DNA of 64,000 nucleotides from CAKZNE01 sp040222435 (GCA_965212245.1 OZ243107.1:3348001-3412000); one strand, 5' to 3'. Shown: positions 16,630 to 26,095, numbered from the stretch's first letter. Notes: generated by a model not told the origin, from the sequence alone. Made by a program: numbers and translations.

Positions 16630-18306
16630 TTAGCTACTCTGGGATACTATTTTTTCAAGAATTCTAAGGCTGATCCAATACGTAGGCTTTACTCCTTCCG
16701 CTCCCAAACTCCCGGAGGATAAGGTGCTACCGGTAACCAGGGGGTTATCTGAAGCATAATACGCATAACGCACCTTTACATCCGGGGAAATACTCTTGCG
16801 GATACGGGCGGCACTCTGTATGGCTTTCTGATAATGGGCGCCTTCCATCTCCAGGCCAATGGCATTCCAGGTAGAAGTTTGAAAATGATGCAACACATCG
16901 CGGTTTTGCAGAGATGTTCCCAATACGGTTATCATAGGGCCTTCGTATACCTTTAAGCCCATATCTTTAAAATCAGATACCGTCAGGTCATTCTCAAAAG
17001 GATAATTATCCGCAGTACCTTCAAAAACATGGGCTGTAGGAATCATCAAATCACCTTTATTACCTTCCAGTATACCGGCCTTACCCATTACGGAAACCGA
17101 TTTTACATTCAAACTCTGAGAAAGGTTTTCACTTTCAAAGGGTTTCAGCAATTCGTCCATACACTCAAAAGCTTGCTCACCAAAGGCATAATCCATTACT
17201 AATAACAAAGGCTTCTCCCCTTCCGGATTCTTAAGACCAAAAGGCAAAGCCCCAAGGTTTATTTTTTCGAGATCGATCAGCTGGACAGTAAGATTCGTTC
17301 CGGAACGATCGCGAATCACCGTTAAACCGTTTTCCAACGCATACTCCCGGATAGCGCGGTTACTATCAGCAGCTTCGCGGCTACTGGTGTATATCGCCAA
17401 AGCTTCCAGGTCGGTAAACTTCTGATCTGGTAAGGCCTGAAAGCCATACAGTGTATTCAGGAAACTGTGCAGGTTGGCGCTGATAATGTGCACCGGACGT
17501 TCCAGCCAGTCTTTTTCAGCCATTACGTCTTTAATGGTATGGGCCCATTTTTCACCGTACACATGGTGTCCCACCACATCTTTCAGCTTGGCCGATACCA
17601 TTACTTCCCTGCGGTTGTCATGGGTAAACTCATCAATAGACACTTTACCCAGCCAATAGGCAAAATGATAAAGGCTGTTACAGCCGGGGCTGCGTTCAAA
17701 TTTTTCTACCGCCCGGTGCGTTTCCTGTACGGTACGGCCTAATACATTACTCAGGTATACCAAAGCCCGTTTTTCATCAAAGCTTTGTTCATTTTCCTGA
17801 AACTCCACTACTTCAGAAAGGCGAAGCCAGTTGTCCGTTGGTTTACCTTTTAGATCGAGCGCATGGTTACGAATCTTTTCCGCTTCAATATAAAGGTAAG
17901 TAAGGTGAGTAAGAATATCGTAGATATCGCTGCGCCCGCGGCTCATCTCCACATACATACGGTCAGTATCAATACGGAAGCAGTTGCGCCTGCGCTTCAT
18001 GGGCATAATTACTGCGTGGCCGGCTTCTTCAAAACCTTCACGGGCCACCAGCTGTATAAACCGGCATTCTTCAATGCCTTTGGGTAATCGTTCGGCTACA
18101 TATAAGAGTCCTTCCATATCCACCCGCTCGGCATCATCTATATCTCCGTATATCTCCGGTTTTAAAATATGAAGTGCTTCAATAAGCGACTTACCGCTTA
18201 CACCCAGGGGTTTATAACTGCCACGTATAAAAAGGTGCCGCATGGTGATATACAGTCTTTCTATGGCTGCACGGGATTCACGTGAACGTTGTTTGGAGTA
18301 ACTCAT
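16630..18306 (-). CDS. Nucleoside-phosphorylase-like protein with long N-terminal extension (DUF6909-like)
   Basis: This 558-residue cytosolic protein has its last ~250 residues resembling nucleoside phosphorylases and AMP nucleosidases. The likenesses are MGKAGIL, a GDLMIPTAHVFEGT segment and the purine-nucleoside motif GLEMEGAHY, where the Glu usually contacts ribose. The N-terminal ~300 residues (rich in Arg, with IYDILTHLTYLYIEAEKIR) match a Bacteroidota-specific extension that I recall as DUF6909, which I could not verify. It may release bases from nucleotides or nucleosides. It lies just upstream of the salvage-like locus but is separated from it, so a functional link is only suggestive. 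Confidence 0.6.
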   Translation of the reverse strand: MSYSKQRSRESRAAIERLYITMRHLFIRGSYKPLGVSGKSLIEALHILKPEIYGDIDDAERVDMEGLLYVAERLPKGIEECRFIQLVAREGFEEAGHAVIMPMKRRRNCFRIDTDRMYVEMSRGRSDIYDILTHLTYLYIEAEKIRNHALDLKGKPTDNWLRLSEVVEFQENEQSFDEKRALVYLSNVLGRTVQETHRAVEKFERSPGCNSLYHFAYWLGKVSIDEFTHDNRREVMVSAKLKDVVGHHVYGEKWAHTIKDVMAEKDWLERPVHIISANLHSFLNTLYGFQALPDQKFTDLEALAIYTSSREAADSNRAIREYALENGLTVIRDRSGTNLTVQLIDLEKINLGALPFGLKNPEGEKPLLLVMDYAFGEQAFECMDELLKPFESENLSQSLNVKSVSVMGKAGILEGNKGDLMIPTAHVFEGTADNYPFENDLTVSDFKDMGLKVYEGPMITVLGTSLQNRDVLHHFQTSTWNAIGLEMEGAHYQKAIQSAARIRKSISPDVKVRYAYYASDNPLVTGSTLSSGSLGAEGVKPTYWISLRILEKIVSQSS

Positions 18307-18427
18307 AACTTAGGGTTAATCAATCTTATGGCAGGCTAAATTACTAAAGTTACTTCCGTTAGCAGAAGGGATTGAATACAATGTTAAAGCTTTGAGAATG
18401 TATCTTTAACCTTTAAAACTAAATGTT

Positions 18428-18850
18428 ATGGACAATACACCTAAAGTAACCGGAATAGGAGGCGTTTTCTTTCGCACCAAAAACCCTGAGGAAACACGTG
18501 AATGGTATGGGAAAAATCTGGGTTTGGCCGTTAATGAGTATGGTTCCTCTTTTGAGTTCAGGAATGCGCACCGCCCCGAAGAAATAAATTACCTGCAGTG
18601 GTCTCCATTTGCGGAAGACACCAAGTACTTCGCCCCTTCTGAAAAACAGTTCATGATCAACTATCGCGTACAGAATATTGAAGGTCTTGTGGAGAAACTT
18701 CGCGAAAACGGAGTAACCATAGTTGATGATATTGAGGCATTTGAATACGGTAAGTTTGTACATATTATGGATCCGGAAGGTAATAAGATTGAACTCTGGG
18801 AACCCGTGGATCACGTATTTACAAAAATGGGTGGTCCCACTACCAAATAG
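18428..18850 (+). CDS. VOC (glyoxalase/bleomycin-resistance) family protein
   Basis: This 140-residue protein has the paired beta-alpha-beta-beta-beta modules of the vicinal oxygen chelate fold. It opens 'VTGIGGVFFRTKNPEETREWYGKNLGL' and closes 'FVHIMDPEGNKIELWEP', where the Glu of 'IELWEP' is a usual metal ligand. The reaction is unknown, since VOC proteins include lyases, dioxygenases and antibiotic-binding proteins. It stands alone, read divergently from 16630-18306 across a 121-base gap. Confidence 0.85.
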   Translation: MDNTPKVTGIGGVFFRTKNPEETREWYGKNLGLAVNEYGSSFEFRNAHRPEEINYLQWSPFAEDTKYFAPSEKQFMINYRVQNIEGLVEKLRENGVTIVDDIEAFEYGKFVHIMDPEGNKIELWEPVDHVFTKMGGPTTK

Positions 18851-18881
18851 TGGCCATTCCATAGCAATTTATAAGGTTAGT

Positions 18882-18889
18882 TACATTTG
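18882..18889 (+). promoter_or_regulatory. Candidate -7 box for the S9 peptidase gene
   Basis: TACATTTG matches TAnnTTTG and lies 24 bases before the ATG at 18914. It would place the start of transcription near 18895. A longer in-frame start at 18887 would overlap this box and is therefore unlikely. Confidence 0.5.
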
Positions 18890-18913
18890 TGCCCTTACTA
18901 TAATCAAAGCCTT

Positions 18914-21064
18914 ATGAAGCACCTCATCTGCCTTATTGCACTCATTATCACCGCAGCCCATGCCCAGGAAAAAACCTTTACTATGCAAGAAGCTGTTTTG
19001 GGGCAATATTCTACCCTGGCTCCGGACAGGCTACAGCAATTACAATGGATTTCCAATGAGCAGTTCAGCTACATCCAAACCAATAAAAAGGATGTTCTTA
19101 TGGTGGGCGATGCAGATGCCCCTGCCAACGCTGAAAATGTACTTCAGCTTTCGGTCTTAAACCAGAAGCTGAAATCTATAGGTGCTGCCGAGTGCCGCAG
19201 GTTTCCGGTTCTCACGTGGTTATCGGCTTCTCAATTTGAGTTTGAAGATGATCAAAAGGTCTATCGTTATGATGTATCATCTGGTAAGCTAAACCAAACG
19301 GATACTCTTGAATTGCCGGCTGATGCTTCCAGGCGCGATGAAGCTCCCGAAACCGGATACATCGCTTTTACGATGCAAAACAACCTTTTCCTGCTGAAGG
19401 ATGATCAGGTGAGTACCATAAGTGAACACCGTGATCCCGGTATGGTTAGCGGACAAACCGTGTCGCGCAGTGAATTTGGAATCAGTAAGGGCACCTTCTG
19501 GAGTCCTGACGGAAGCAGACTGGCCTATTATGTAAAAGATGAAACCGAGGTAAGCACATATCCGCTTACCGACTGGACGGAAAAGCCCGCCACCGTGGAA
19601 TACATAAAGTACCCGATGGCCGGCACTGAAAAAACAGAAAAAATAAGCTTGTATGTGTACGATGTAAGTAGCGGCCAATCCGTAAAAATGCAAACGGGTA
19701 TGCCGGATACGCAATACCTGACCAATATGGCCTGGGGGCCGGAAAGCAAGAAAGTATACATCGCCCACTTAAACCGCGATCAGAACCATATGGAACTGAA
19801 ACGTTACGATGCGGTTAGCGGAAAACTTGAAAAAACCCTTTTTGAAGAAAAGAGTCAGGCCTATGTGGAACCTTTACATCCGGTTCACTTTGTAAAAGGC
19901 CGTAAGGATCAGTTTATATGGGAAAGCAGCCGCAGTGGTTTTAATCACTTATATCTTTACAATACAAACGGTAAACTGCTGAAACAACTTACTAAAGGCA
20001 ATTGGGAAGTAACCGCTTTTATGGATTTTGATCAACAGGGAGATCATGCCTTTTATACATCCACGCAAACCAGTCCTCTAAACCGCGACTTGTATAAAGT
20101 TCCTCTTAACGGGAAGAAGCCGCTGAGACTTACAGACGGGACAGGTACCCATATGGTAAGCTTAAATGAGCGCGGCACCTTTTTTATAGATAACTTTTCA
20201 AATGTAAACACACCCTGGAAAAGCCAGATTACAGGTGTCAATAAAACCGTGAATTACACCCTCCTGGAGTCAGAAAACCCGCTGAAAGAATATAAAACAG
20301 GTGAAATGCGCCTGTTAACCATTAACGATAAAGACGGTGGAGACCTGCATTGCCGTATGTATCTGCCGGTGGATTTTGACAGTACCCATACCTACCCGGT
20401 GCTGGTGTACCTCTACGGAGGGCCACACGCTCAAATGATCCGCAATTACTGGAACGGAGGCGGAAACCTGTGGTTTCAATATATGGCTCAGCAAGGGTTT
20501 ATTGTGTGGACATTAGACAATAGGGGTTCCGGCAACCGGGGGCAGACCTGGGAACAGAACACCTTCCGGCAACTCGGAAAAATTGAAATGGAAGATCAGC
20601 TGCAGGGGATAGAGTTCCTGAAGAGCAAAAGTTACGTGGACACCAGCCGTATGGGCATTCACGGCTGGAGTTTTGGCGGTTTTATGACCATTAGTATGAT
20701 GAGCCGTCAGCCGGGAATTTTTAAGGCCGGGGTAGCGGGTGGACCGGTTATTGACTGGAGTTATTATGAAGTGATGTATACCGAGCGTTATATGGACACT
20801 CCGGACCAAAATCCCAAAGGTTACCGGGAGAACAACCTGATCAACCACCTGGATAAGCTGGACGGTAAGTTATTGGTAATACACGGCACCAGTGATGATG
20901 TGGTAGTATGGCAACACACCCAGCTTTATCTGAAAGCTGCGGTTGAAAAAGGCAAACAACTGGATTATTTTGTTTACCCTATGCACAAGCACAATGTGCG
21001 TGGTAAAGACCGTATTCACCTCATGCAAAAGGTTACGGATTACTTTATTGATAGTCTGAAGTAG
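18914..21064 (+). CDS. Secreted dipeptidyl-peptidase IV-like serine peptidase (family S9)
   Basis: This 716-residue periplasmic enzyme has a signal peptide ending in AHAQ (about residue 17). A DPPIV_N beta-propeller (~90-450) precedes an alpha/beta-hydrolase catalytic domain (~480-716). The nucleophile motif GWSFGGF has its Ser near residue 586. The acid lies in HGTSDDVV (~661) and the His in the MHKHNV segment (~693). The family removes X-Pro or related dipeptides from peptide N-termini. The ATG at 18914 starts directly before the signal peptide. Confidence 0.92.
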   Translation: MKHLICLIALIITAAHAQEKTFTMQEAVLGQYSTLAPDRLQQLQWISNEQFSYIQTNKKDVLMVGDADAPANAENVLQLSVLNQKLKSIGAAECRRFPVLTWLSASQFEFEDDQKVYRYDVSSGKLNQTDTLELPADASRRDEAPETGYIAFTMQNNLFLLKDDQVSTISEHRDPGMVSGQTVSRSEFGISKGTFWSPDGSRLAYYVKDETEVSTYPLTDWTEKPATVEYIKYPMAGTEKTEKISLYVYDVSSGQSVKMQTGMPDTQYLTNMAWGPESKKVYIAHLNRDQNHMELKRYDAVSGKLEKTLFEEKSQAYVEPLHPVHFVKGRKDQFIWESSRSGFNHLYLYNTNGKLLKQLTKGNWEVTAFMDFDQQGDHAFYTSTQTSPLNRDLYKVPLNGKKPLRLTDGTGTHMVSLNERGTFFIDNFSNVNTPWKSQITGVNKTVNYTLLESENPLKEYKTGEMRLLTINDKDGGDLHCRMYLPVDFDSTHTYPVLVYLYGGPHAQMIRNYWNGGGNLWFQYMAQQGFIVWTLDNRGSGNRGQTWEQNTFRQLGKIEMEDQLQGIEFLKSKSYVDTSRMGIHGWSFGGFMTISMMSRQPGIFKAGVAGGPVIDWSYYEVMYTERYMDTPDQNPKGYRENNLINHLDKLDGKLLVIHGTSDDVVVWQHTQLYLKAAVEKGKQLDYFVYPMHKHNVRGKDRIHLMQKVTDYFIDSLK

Positions 21065-21143
21065 GTAAGGTAAAATTACCGCTCTTTTTAGAACTGTTTA
21101 ATCCCTGTAAACATAGCCCGGCTCTTATACGTTGCGCCTACAT

Positions 21144-21725
21144 ATGAAACTCTTTGGGTTAAACCTGTCAAACATTTTCAAGAGAAGCCGGCTTCCTTTC
21201 CTTTGGGGTTGTGCAGCCGCATTAATCGGGTTAGGCACCACTTATATAACCGGTATGGTTTCCGGTTTTGAAGCCAAAACAATGCTGCAGGACAGCCTCA
21301 CCCGTATCAATACCTTTTGCAATACGGTAATCCTGGGTTCCGCTACCATCCTGGCCCTGCTGTTTACAGTGATCGGTTTTGTAAATAATCACAAGAAGAA
21401 ATTTGATTCCAGCTTTTACAACCGTATCAAGCAGGTGGCCTTTTTTACCACCTGGACTTTCATAGCCGGTATGTTACTTTTCCTGCTGCTTAATTTTCCC
21501 ATTTCCAATAGTGATTCATTGAGTAATCAATATTACCAGATTGCCTATTACATTACCCTGGGTGCCTCTTCCCTGGTGGGAGGTATGATGATCTTCGTCA
21601 TCGTGCTATTGTACCAAACCATTGTAGATCTGGCCAATTTACTGGGTGGTGATAAAGAAGTGGAATACCTGCTGGAAACCACTGAAGAAGAGGAAAATAA
21701 AAATCAGAATGGCCAGCCCGGCTAA
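21144..21725 (+). CDS. Predicted four-helix inner-membrane protein
   Basis: This 193-residue protein has four hydrophobic segments, at about residues 18-38, 64-86, 108-130 and 143-170. It has a charged loop after the second helix and an acidic Glu/Asn-rich C-terminal tail. I recognise no family motif. A TTG at 21132 could add four residues, but the ATG at 21144 is the natural start. It follows the S9 peptidase by 79 bases. The function is unknown. Confidence 0.6.
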   Translation: MKLFGLNLSNIFKRSRLPFLWGCAAALIGLGTTYITGMVSGFEAKTMLQDSLTRINTFCNTVILGSATILALLFTVIGFVNNHKKKFDSSFYNRIKQVAFFTTWTFIAGMLLFLLLNFPISNSDSLSNQYYQIAYYITLGASSLVGGMMIFVIVLLYQTIVDLANLLGGDKEVEYLLETTEEEENKNQNGQPG

Positions 21726-21962
21726 TCCAAACTCCCTTTACAACTCTTCTTATTTACTGAGCCTGAATGTTCCGTTACTCAAAAATGTATTTGCAGTTAA
21801 CAGGAGTCAAAGGCATGGAGCATGATACTATTAAACCCCATTCCTGTCCGAAAAAAGATTTTCATGTCGGTGAGAGTGAATTTCCAGAAAACAATACCAG
21901 GAAATTTTTATCGAAGACTGAACTTACAACTACCCGTATCTTTATCCCCCATAAAATAGTCT

Positions 21963-24092
21963 ATGTCCGCACAACTTATCTCTATACTTTCCAAACAACT
22001 CAACCTTCCTTCCCACTCCGTACAAAACACTTTGTCGCTGCTGGATGAAGGTGCCACCGTACCTTTTATTTCACGCTACCGCAAAGAGGTGACCGGCAGC
22101 CTGGATGAAGTGCAGATCGGAGCAATTAAAGAAGAATACCAGCGCCTGCAGGAACTGCTCAAACGCAGATTATCCATTTTGGAAAATATCCGTGAGCAAG
22201 GCCAGTTGAATACGGAACTGGAAGAAAAGATCAACAACACATGGACCTCTGCCGAGCTGGAAGATTTGTACCTGCCCTATAAACCCAAACGAAAAACACG
22301 CGCCAGCATAGCCCGTGAAAAGGGTTTGGAGCCACTGGCCGGCAGCTTAATGAAACAAGATATCAAAGATGTACACAGCTTTGCCGAACGCTTTACCTCC
22401 GCAGAAATAGCGGATGCGGAAGAAGCCCTGGCCGGAGCCCGCGATATTATGGCCGAATGGATCAATGAACGTGCTTATGCCCGCAATACCATCCGCAGGC
22501 TGTTTGCCCATGAAGCAGCCGTTACCTCCAAACTGGTAAAAGGTAAAGAGGAAGAGGGCGCTAAATACAGCGACTATTTCAGGTTTTCAGAACCCCTCAA
22601 GCGTATTCCAAGCCACCGTATGCTGGCCCTCAGGCGGGCCGAAAGTGAAGGTATACTGCGCCTTTCTATAGTGCCACCGGAAGAAAAAGCCCTGGATCAG
22701 CTGGAGCGCATTTTTGTGAAAGCCCATAATGAATCATCTGCCCAGGTAAAACTGGCGGTAAAAGACAGCTATAAACGTTTACTTGCCCCTTCCATAGAAA
22801 CAGAGTTCAGGAACAGCAGTAAGGAAAAAGCCGATACCGAAGCCATAGCCGTATTTGCCTGGAACCTCAGGCAATTGCTCCTTACCCCTCCCCTTGGCCC
22901 CAGGCGTACCTTGGCCATAGACCCCGGTTTTAGAAGCGGTTGTAAAGTAGTGTGCCTGGATGAACAGGGTAAGCTGCTACACAATGAAAACATTTATCCC
23001 CACCCCCCGCAATCCGAGGGTGGAAAAGCTGCAGCCAAAATCAGCAACCTGGTAGAAGCTTATAAAATTGAAACGATAGCCATTGGAAACGGAACAGCCG
23101 GGCGGGAAACTGAGGACTTTATTCAAAAGCGCCTGCGCCTCCAAAAAGGTGTAAATGTATTTATGGTAAATGAAGCCGGGGCCTCCGTTTATTCGGCTTC
23201 CAAAGTGGCGCGGGAAGAATTTCCCACTTACGATGTTACGGTACGCGGAGCGGTATCCATTGGCCGCAGGTTAATGGATCCATTGGCCGAGTTGGTAAAG
23301 ATCGATCCCAAATCCATTGGTGTGGGCCAGTATCAGCATGATGTAGACCAAAACCAGCTTAAAAAGAGCCTGGACACCGTGGTGGAAAGCGTGGTAAACC
23401 AGGTAGGTGTAAACCTGAATACCGCATCCAAACACTTACTCAATTATGTATCGGGCCTGGGTCCTAAGCTGGCGGAAACCCTTGTGGAACATCGTGCTGA
23501 ACACGGAGTTTTTAAAGACCGTAATCAACTTTTGGAAGTAAAAGGCCTTGGGCCCAAGGCGTATGAACAGGCAGCCGGTTTTCTACGTATCCAGAACGGT
23601 ACTAACCCCTTAGACAATTCAGCGGTACATCCGGAAAGTTATGCCGTGGTGAAACATATGGCCAGGAATCTTAACCGACCGGTACAATTACTTATTGGGG
23701 CTAAGGAAGCATTGAAGAAGGTGGATTTACAAACCTACGTAACCGATCAAACCGGTTTACCTACTTTAAAGGATATTATAGAAGAGCTGTCCAAAGGAGG
23801 ACGCGATCCGCGCGGTAAAGCCAAAGTATTCTCCTTTGACCCCGGCATCCGGAAGGTGGAAGACCTTAAGGAAGGTATGATTTTGCCCGGACTGGTAACC
23901 AACATTACCAAATTCGGTGCTTTTGTGGACGTGGGTGCCAAACAGGACGGCCTCGTGCATATTTCGCAATTGGCCGACCGTTTTATAAGTGATCCCACGG
24001 AGATCGTACGCCTCAACCAGGAGGTAGAGGTAAAAGTGCTTGAGGTAGATATCCCCCGTAAACGGATACAGCTGAGCATGAAGGAAGTGTAA
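21963..24092 (+). CDS. tex: Tex-family RNA-binding transcription accessory protein
   Basis: This 709-residue protein matches Tex from end to end. It has a helical N-terminal domain ('VPFISRYRKEVTGSLDEVQI'), a YqgF/RNase H-like domain with 'RTLAIDPGFRSGCKVVCLD' (~315-335), helix-hairpin-helix motifs ('LNTASKHLLNYVSGLG', 'LLEVKGLGPKAYEQ') and a C-terminal S1 domain (~635-707, 'TKFGAFVDVGAKQDGLVHIS'). Tex binds RNA and interacts with transcription and translation. The length is close to the family norm of 720-780. The 237 bases upstream hold no gene that I accept. Confidence 0.96.
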   Translation: MSAQLISILSKQLNLPSHSVQNTLSLLDEGATVPFISRYRKEVTGSLDEVQIGAIKEEYQRLQELLKRRLSILENIREQGQLNTELEEKINNTWTSAELEDLYLPYKPKRKTRASIAREKGLEPLAGSLMKQDIKDVHSFAERFTSAEIADAEEALAGARDIMAEWINERAYARNTIRRLFAHEAAVTSKLVKGKEEEGAKYSDYFRFSEPLKRIPSHRMLALRRAESEGILRLSIVPPEEKALDQLERIFVKAHNESSAQVKLAVKDSYKRLLAPSIETEFRNSSKEKADTEAIAVFAWNLRQLLLTPPLGPRRTLAIDPGFRSGCKVVCLDEQGKLLHNENIYPHPPQSEGGKAAAKISNLVEAYKIETIAIGNGTAGRETEDFIQKRLRLQKGVNVFMVNEAGASVYSASKVAREEFPTYDVTVRGAVSIGRRLMDPLAELVKIDPKSIGVGQYQHDVDQNQLKKSLDTVVESVVNQVGVNLNTASKHLLNYVSGLGPKLAETLVEHRAEHGVFKDRNQLLEVKGLGPKAYEQAAGFLRIQNGTNPLDNSAVHPESYAVVKHMARNLNRPVQLLIGAKEALKKVDLQTYVTDQTGLPTLKDIIEELSKGGRDPRGKAKVFSFDPGIRKVEDLKEGMILPGLVTNITKFGAFVDVGAKQDGLVHISQLADRFISDPTEIVRLNQEVEVKVLEVDIPRKRIQLSMKEV

Positions 24093-24115
24093 GTCATATT
24101 CTTTCCGGCTTTAAA

Positions 24116-24154
24116 AAGATGCCGGTTACATAGACAAATCTGTACCGGCATCTT
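24116..24154 (+). terminator. Imperfect hairpin after tex
   Basis: AAGATGCCGGT(T)ACA pairs with TGTACCGGCATCTT with one bulged T and a 10-base loop. It begins 24 bases after the tex stop. No T-run follows on the plus side, so termination efficiency is uncertain. The 3' arm abuts the first TACAACT copy of the satD control region. Confidence 0.5.
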
Positions 24155-24227
24155 ACAACTCTTGGAGTAGTATACTCTTTTTACAACTTATACAGTTGTT
24201 TTGCCTAATTACAACTATATTTGTTGT
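24154..24227 (+). promoter_or_regulatory. Phased TACAACT repeats, inverted repeats and promoter before the satD-like gene
   Basis: TACAACT occurs at 24154, 24182 and 24210, exactly 28 bases apart. The second and third copies each head an inverted repeat: ACAACT-5-AGTTGT at 24183-24199 and TACAAC-7-GTTGTA at 24210-24228. TATATTTG at 24216-24223 fits the -7 consensus, with a TTG at 24196-24198 suitably placed as the -33. The third repeat therefore overlaps the promoter, as expected for a repressor site. The SatD-like product has a helix-turn-helix and could regulate itself. Confidence 0.55.
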
Positions 24228-24875
24228 ATGAATACTATGCCGATCGTGCTAATTGGAGACATCATCCAATCCCGAAAACAATTTAACCCGCAGCAATGGG
24301 AGCAGTTTCACAAAGCTATAGAAGGCTTAAATTCTCATTTTAAGCCTCATTTATCCATTCCTCTGGTGGTGTATTCAGGTGATAGTTTTGGTGCTGTTGT
24401 AAAAGATCCGCTCTCCGCCTTACACCTTATACTTAAAATACAGGAAGCCATTAAACCGCTTAAAGCCAGGCTTACACTTATTGAAGATGAAGTATCATAC
24501 GGCCTGGATAAGAAGAGCTTTTTAGAGCTGGAAGGCCCGGCTCTCTGGAAGAGCCAACAAAAACTACAAGAGCTTAAAGAAAGCGGTGCCTACTTTCTGG
24601 GAGACTTACAAAACCCTTTGATCTCTCTATCGATCAATGCCCTTTTAAACCTTATACTTTCCATAAAAAATGATTGGAGTAATTTAGAGTGGGATATTTA
24701 CCATCAATACCCTGATCATAAAAACCAACAGGAAATTGCCAGCCAGCACGGAGTATCACAACAATATATTTCCAAACTTATCCGGCAATCCAAATTTAAA
24801 CTGGTTAAAGAATCAGAAAAAAACTTAATACTGCTATTAAATGGAATTACTGATCTCCTGGATGGAAAGCGCTGA
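24228..24875 (+). CDS. SatD-family protein with C-terminal helix-turn-helix
   Basis: This 215-residue protein begins 'MPIVLIGDIIQSRK' three residues in, the hallmark of SatD. It ends with a helix-turn-helix-like segment ('NQQEIASQHGVSQQYISKLIRQS', ~165-190). SatD proteins were first noted at a Streptococcus acid-tolerance locus, and their biochemistry is unclear. The ATG at 24228 directly follows the candidate -7 box and inverted repeats; a TTG at 24201 would precede the promoter box. It overlaps the next gene by 35 bases. SatD genes are often next to a membrane-protein gene, as here. Confidence 0.75.
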   Translation: MNTMPIVLIGDIIQSRKQFNPQQWEQFHKAIEGLNSHFKPHLSIPLVVYSGDSFGAVVKDPLSALHLILKIQEAIKPLKARLTLIEDEVSYGLDKKSFLELEGPALWKSQQKLQELKESGAYFLGDLQNPLISLSINALLNLILSIKNDWSNLEWDIYHQYPDHKNQQEIASQHGVSQQYISKLIRQSKFKLVKESEKNLILLLNGITDLLDGKR

Positions 24876-25254
24876 TTACTTGTTTAAAGCAGTGGTTATT
24901 ATTTCCGGGTACCTGCTCACCTTTGTCATTACAGACGTGGTTTTCAGCCGTATTATACTGAAGGGTCAAAAATCAGTTGACGCAGATGGTGATGGAAAAA
25001 TAGATGGTATAGATGATAAACTGATAAAGGAAGGACGCATTATAGGAAAATGCGAAAACCTGATCATCCTAACCTTTGTACTGGCTGGTGAGTTAACCGG
25101 GCTCACTCTTATATTTGCAGCTAAAAGTCTGGCCCGCAGAAAAGATATTGATGATAATGCCGGTTTCTTTTTAGCCGGCACCATGGTAAATTTCACCACC
25201 ACCCTTCTCCTGGGTTATATTCTAAAATTTACCTTAGACCACTTTTTTAAATGA
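24841..25254 (+). CDS. Membrane protein with cytosolic or periplasmic EF-hand-like loop
   Basis: This 137-residue protein has about three membrane segments (~14-34, 68-92, 106-132). Between the first two lies DADGDGKIDGIDD (~46-58), which follows the D-x-D-x-D-G EF-hand/dockerin calcium-loop pattern. It is fused to the satD-like reading frame by a 35-base overlap, so the two proteins are probably made together. The topology and whether the loop binds calcium are unknown. In other genomes SatD is commonly paired with a DUF3307 membrane protein, and this could be a counterpart. Confidence 0.7.
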   Translation: MELLISWMESADYLFKAVVIISGYLLTFVITDVVFSRIILKGQKSVDADGDGKIDGIDDKLIKEGRIIGKCENLIILTFVLAGELTGLTLIFAAKSLARRKDIDDNAGFFLAGTMVNFTTTLLLGYILKFTLDHFFK

Positions 25255-25267
25255 CAAAACTTAAACT

Positions 25268-26095
25268 TTGGAAATAGGAAACTACAATACCCTGGTTATA
25301 ACCCGCCAAACCGATCACGGGATTTACCTGCAGGATGCGAATGAGAATGAGGTGCTGCTCCCCAATAAATATGTTCCTGAAAATTTTGAAGTGGGGCAGG
25401 AAATGAAGGTTTTTGTATACCTGGATGGTGAGGAAAGACCTGTGGCCACTACCCTGACTCCTAAAGTAACCGAAGGTAAATACGCCTACCTGCTGGTACG
25501 GCACACTTCTTCACATGGTGCCTTTTTGGACTGGGGATTGGAAAAAGACCTTTTTGTACCCTTTGCCGAGCAGGAAAAGCGTATGCAGGAGGGTAACTCT
25601 TACGTGGTATATATGTACCTGGATGAAATGAGCGGACGCCTGGTGGCTTCTTCCCGTGTGGAAGATTATGTGGAGAAAGAAGAGATTGACCTGAAAACCG
25701 ATCAGGAAGTGGATATGCTGATCATTCGTGAAACAGACCTGGGCTTTAACGCTATTGTTGACGATAAATACCTGGGACTGATCTACGCCAATGAGATATT
25801 CAAGCGCATTGCACCCGGAGACCGTTTAAGAGGTTTTGTGAAGAAGGTACGCGAAGACGGAAAAACAGACCTGAGCCTGGAAAAACAAGGTTATGGCAGC
25901 GTTGAACCCAATGCTCAAAAAATCCTTCGCTCCCTGGCCAAAAACAATGGTTTTTTACCCCTGCACGATAAAAGTGATCCTGTGGAGATCACCCGCAGGC
26001 TCGAGATGAGCAAAAAAACCTTTAAAAAAGCCATTGGTGGATTATATAAAGAAAAGCGGATAAGCATTGGGGATGATGGCATCCGTTTAAAGTAG
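25268..26095 (+). CDS. CvfB/YitL-like S1 RNA-binding protein
   Basis: This 275-residue protein has the CvfB arrangement. An N-terminal S1-like module starts 'IGNYNTLVITRQTDHGIYLQDANENEVLLP', a second S1 module follows (~68-135), then a third module and a C-terminal winged helix (~215-275). CvfB proteins bind RNA and affect virulence or stress gene expression in Firmicutes. The frame has no ATG near its beginning. TTG at 25268 restores the conserved N-terminus, and the ATG at 25251 is in another frame and closes quickly. Confidence 0.85.
   Translation: MEIGNYNTLVITRQTDHGIYLQDANENEVLLPNKYVPENFEVGQEMKVFVYLDGEERPVATTLTPKVTEGKYAYLLVRHTSSHGAFLDWGLEKDLFVPFAEQEKRMQEGNSYVVYMYLDEMSGRLVASSRVEDYVEKEEIDLKTDQEVDMLIIRETDLGFNAIVDDKYLGLIYANEIFKRIAPGDRLRGFVKKVREDGKTDLSLEKQGYGSVEPNAQKILRSLAKNNGFLPLHDKSDPVEITRRLEMSKKTFKKAIGGLYKEKRISIGDDGIRLK

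Noticed and set aside
21767..22048. 93-codon frame before tex
   Set aside because: It runs into the tex coding region in another frame. Its composition is unlike a real protein, and the tex start at 21963 is well supported.
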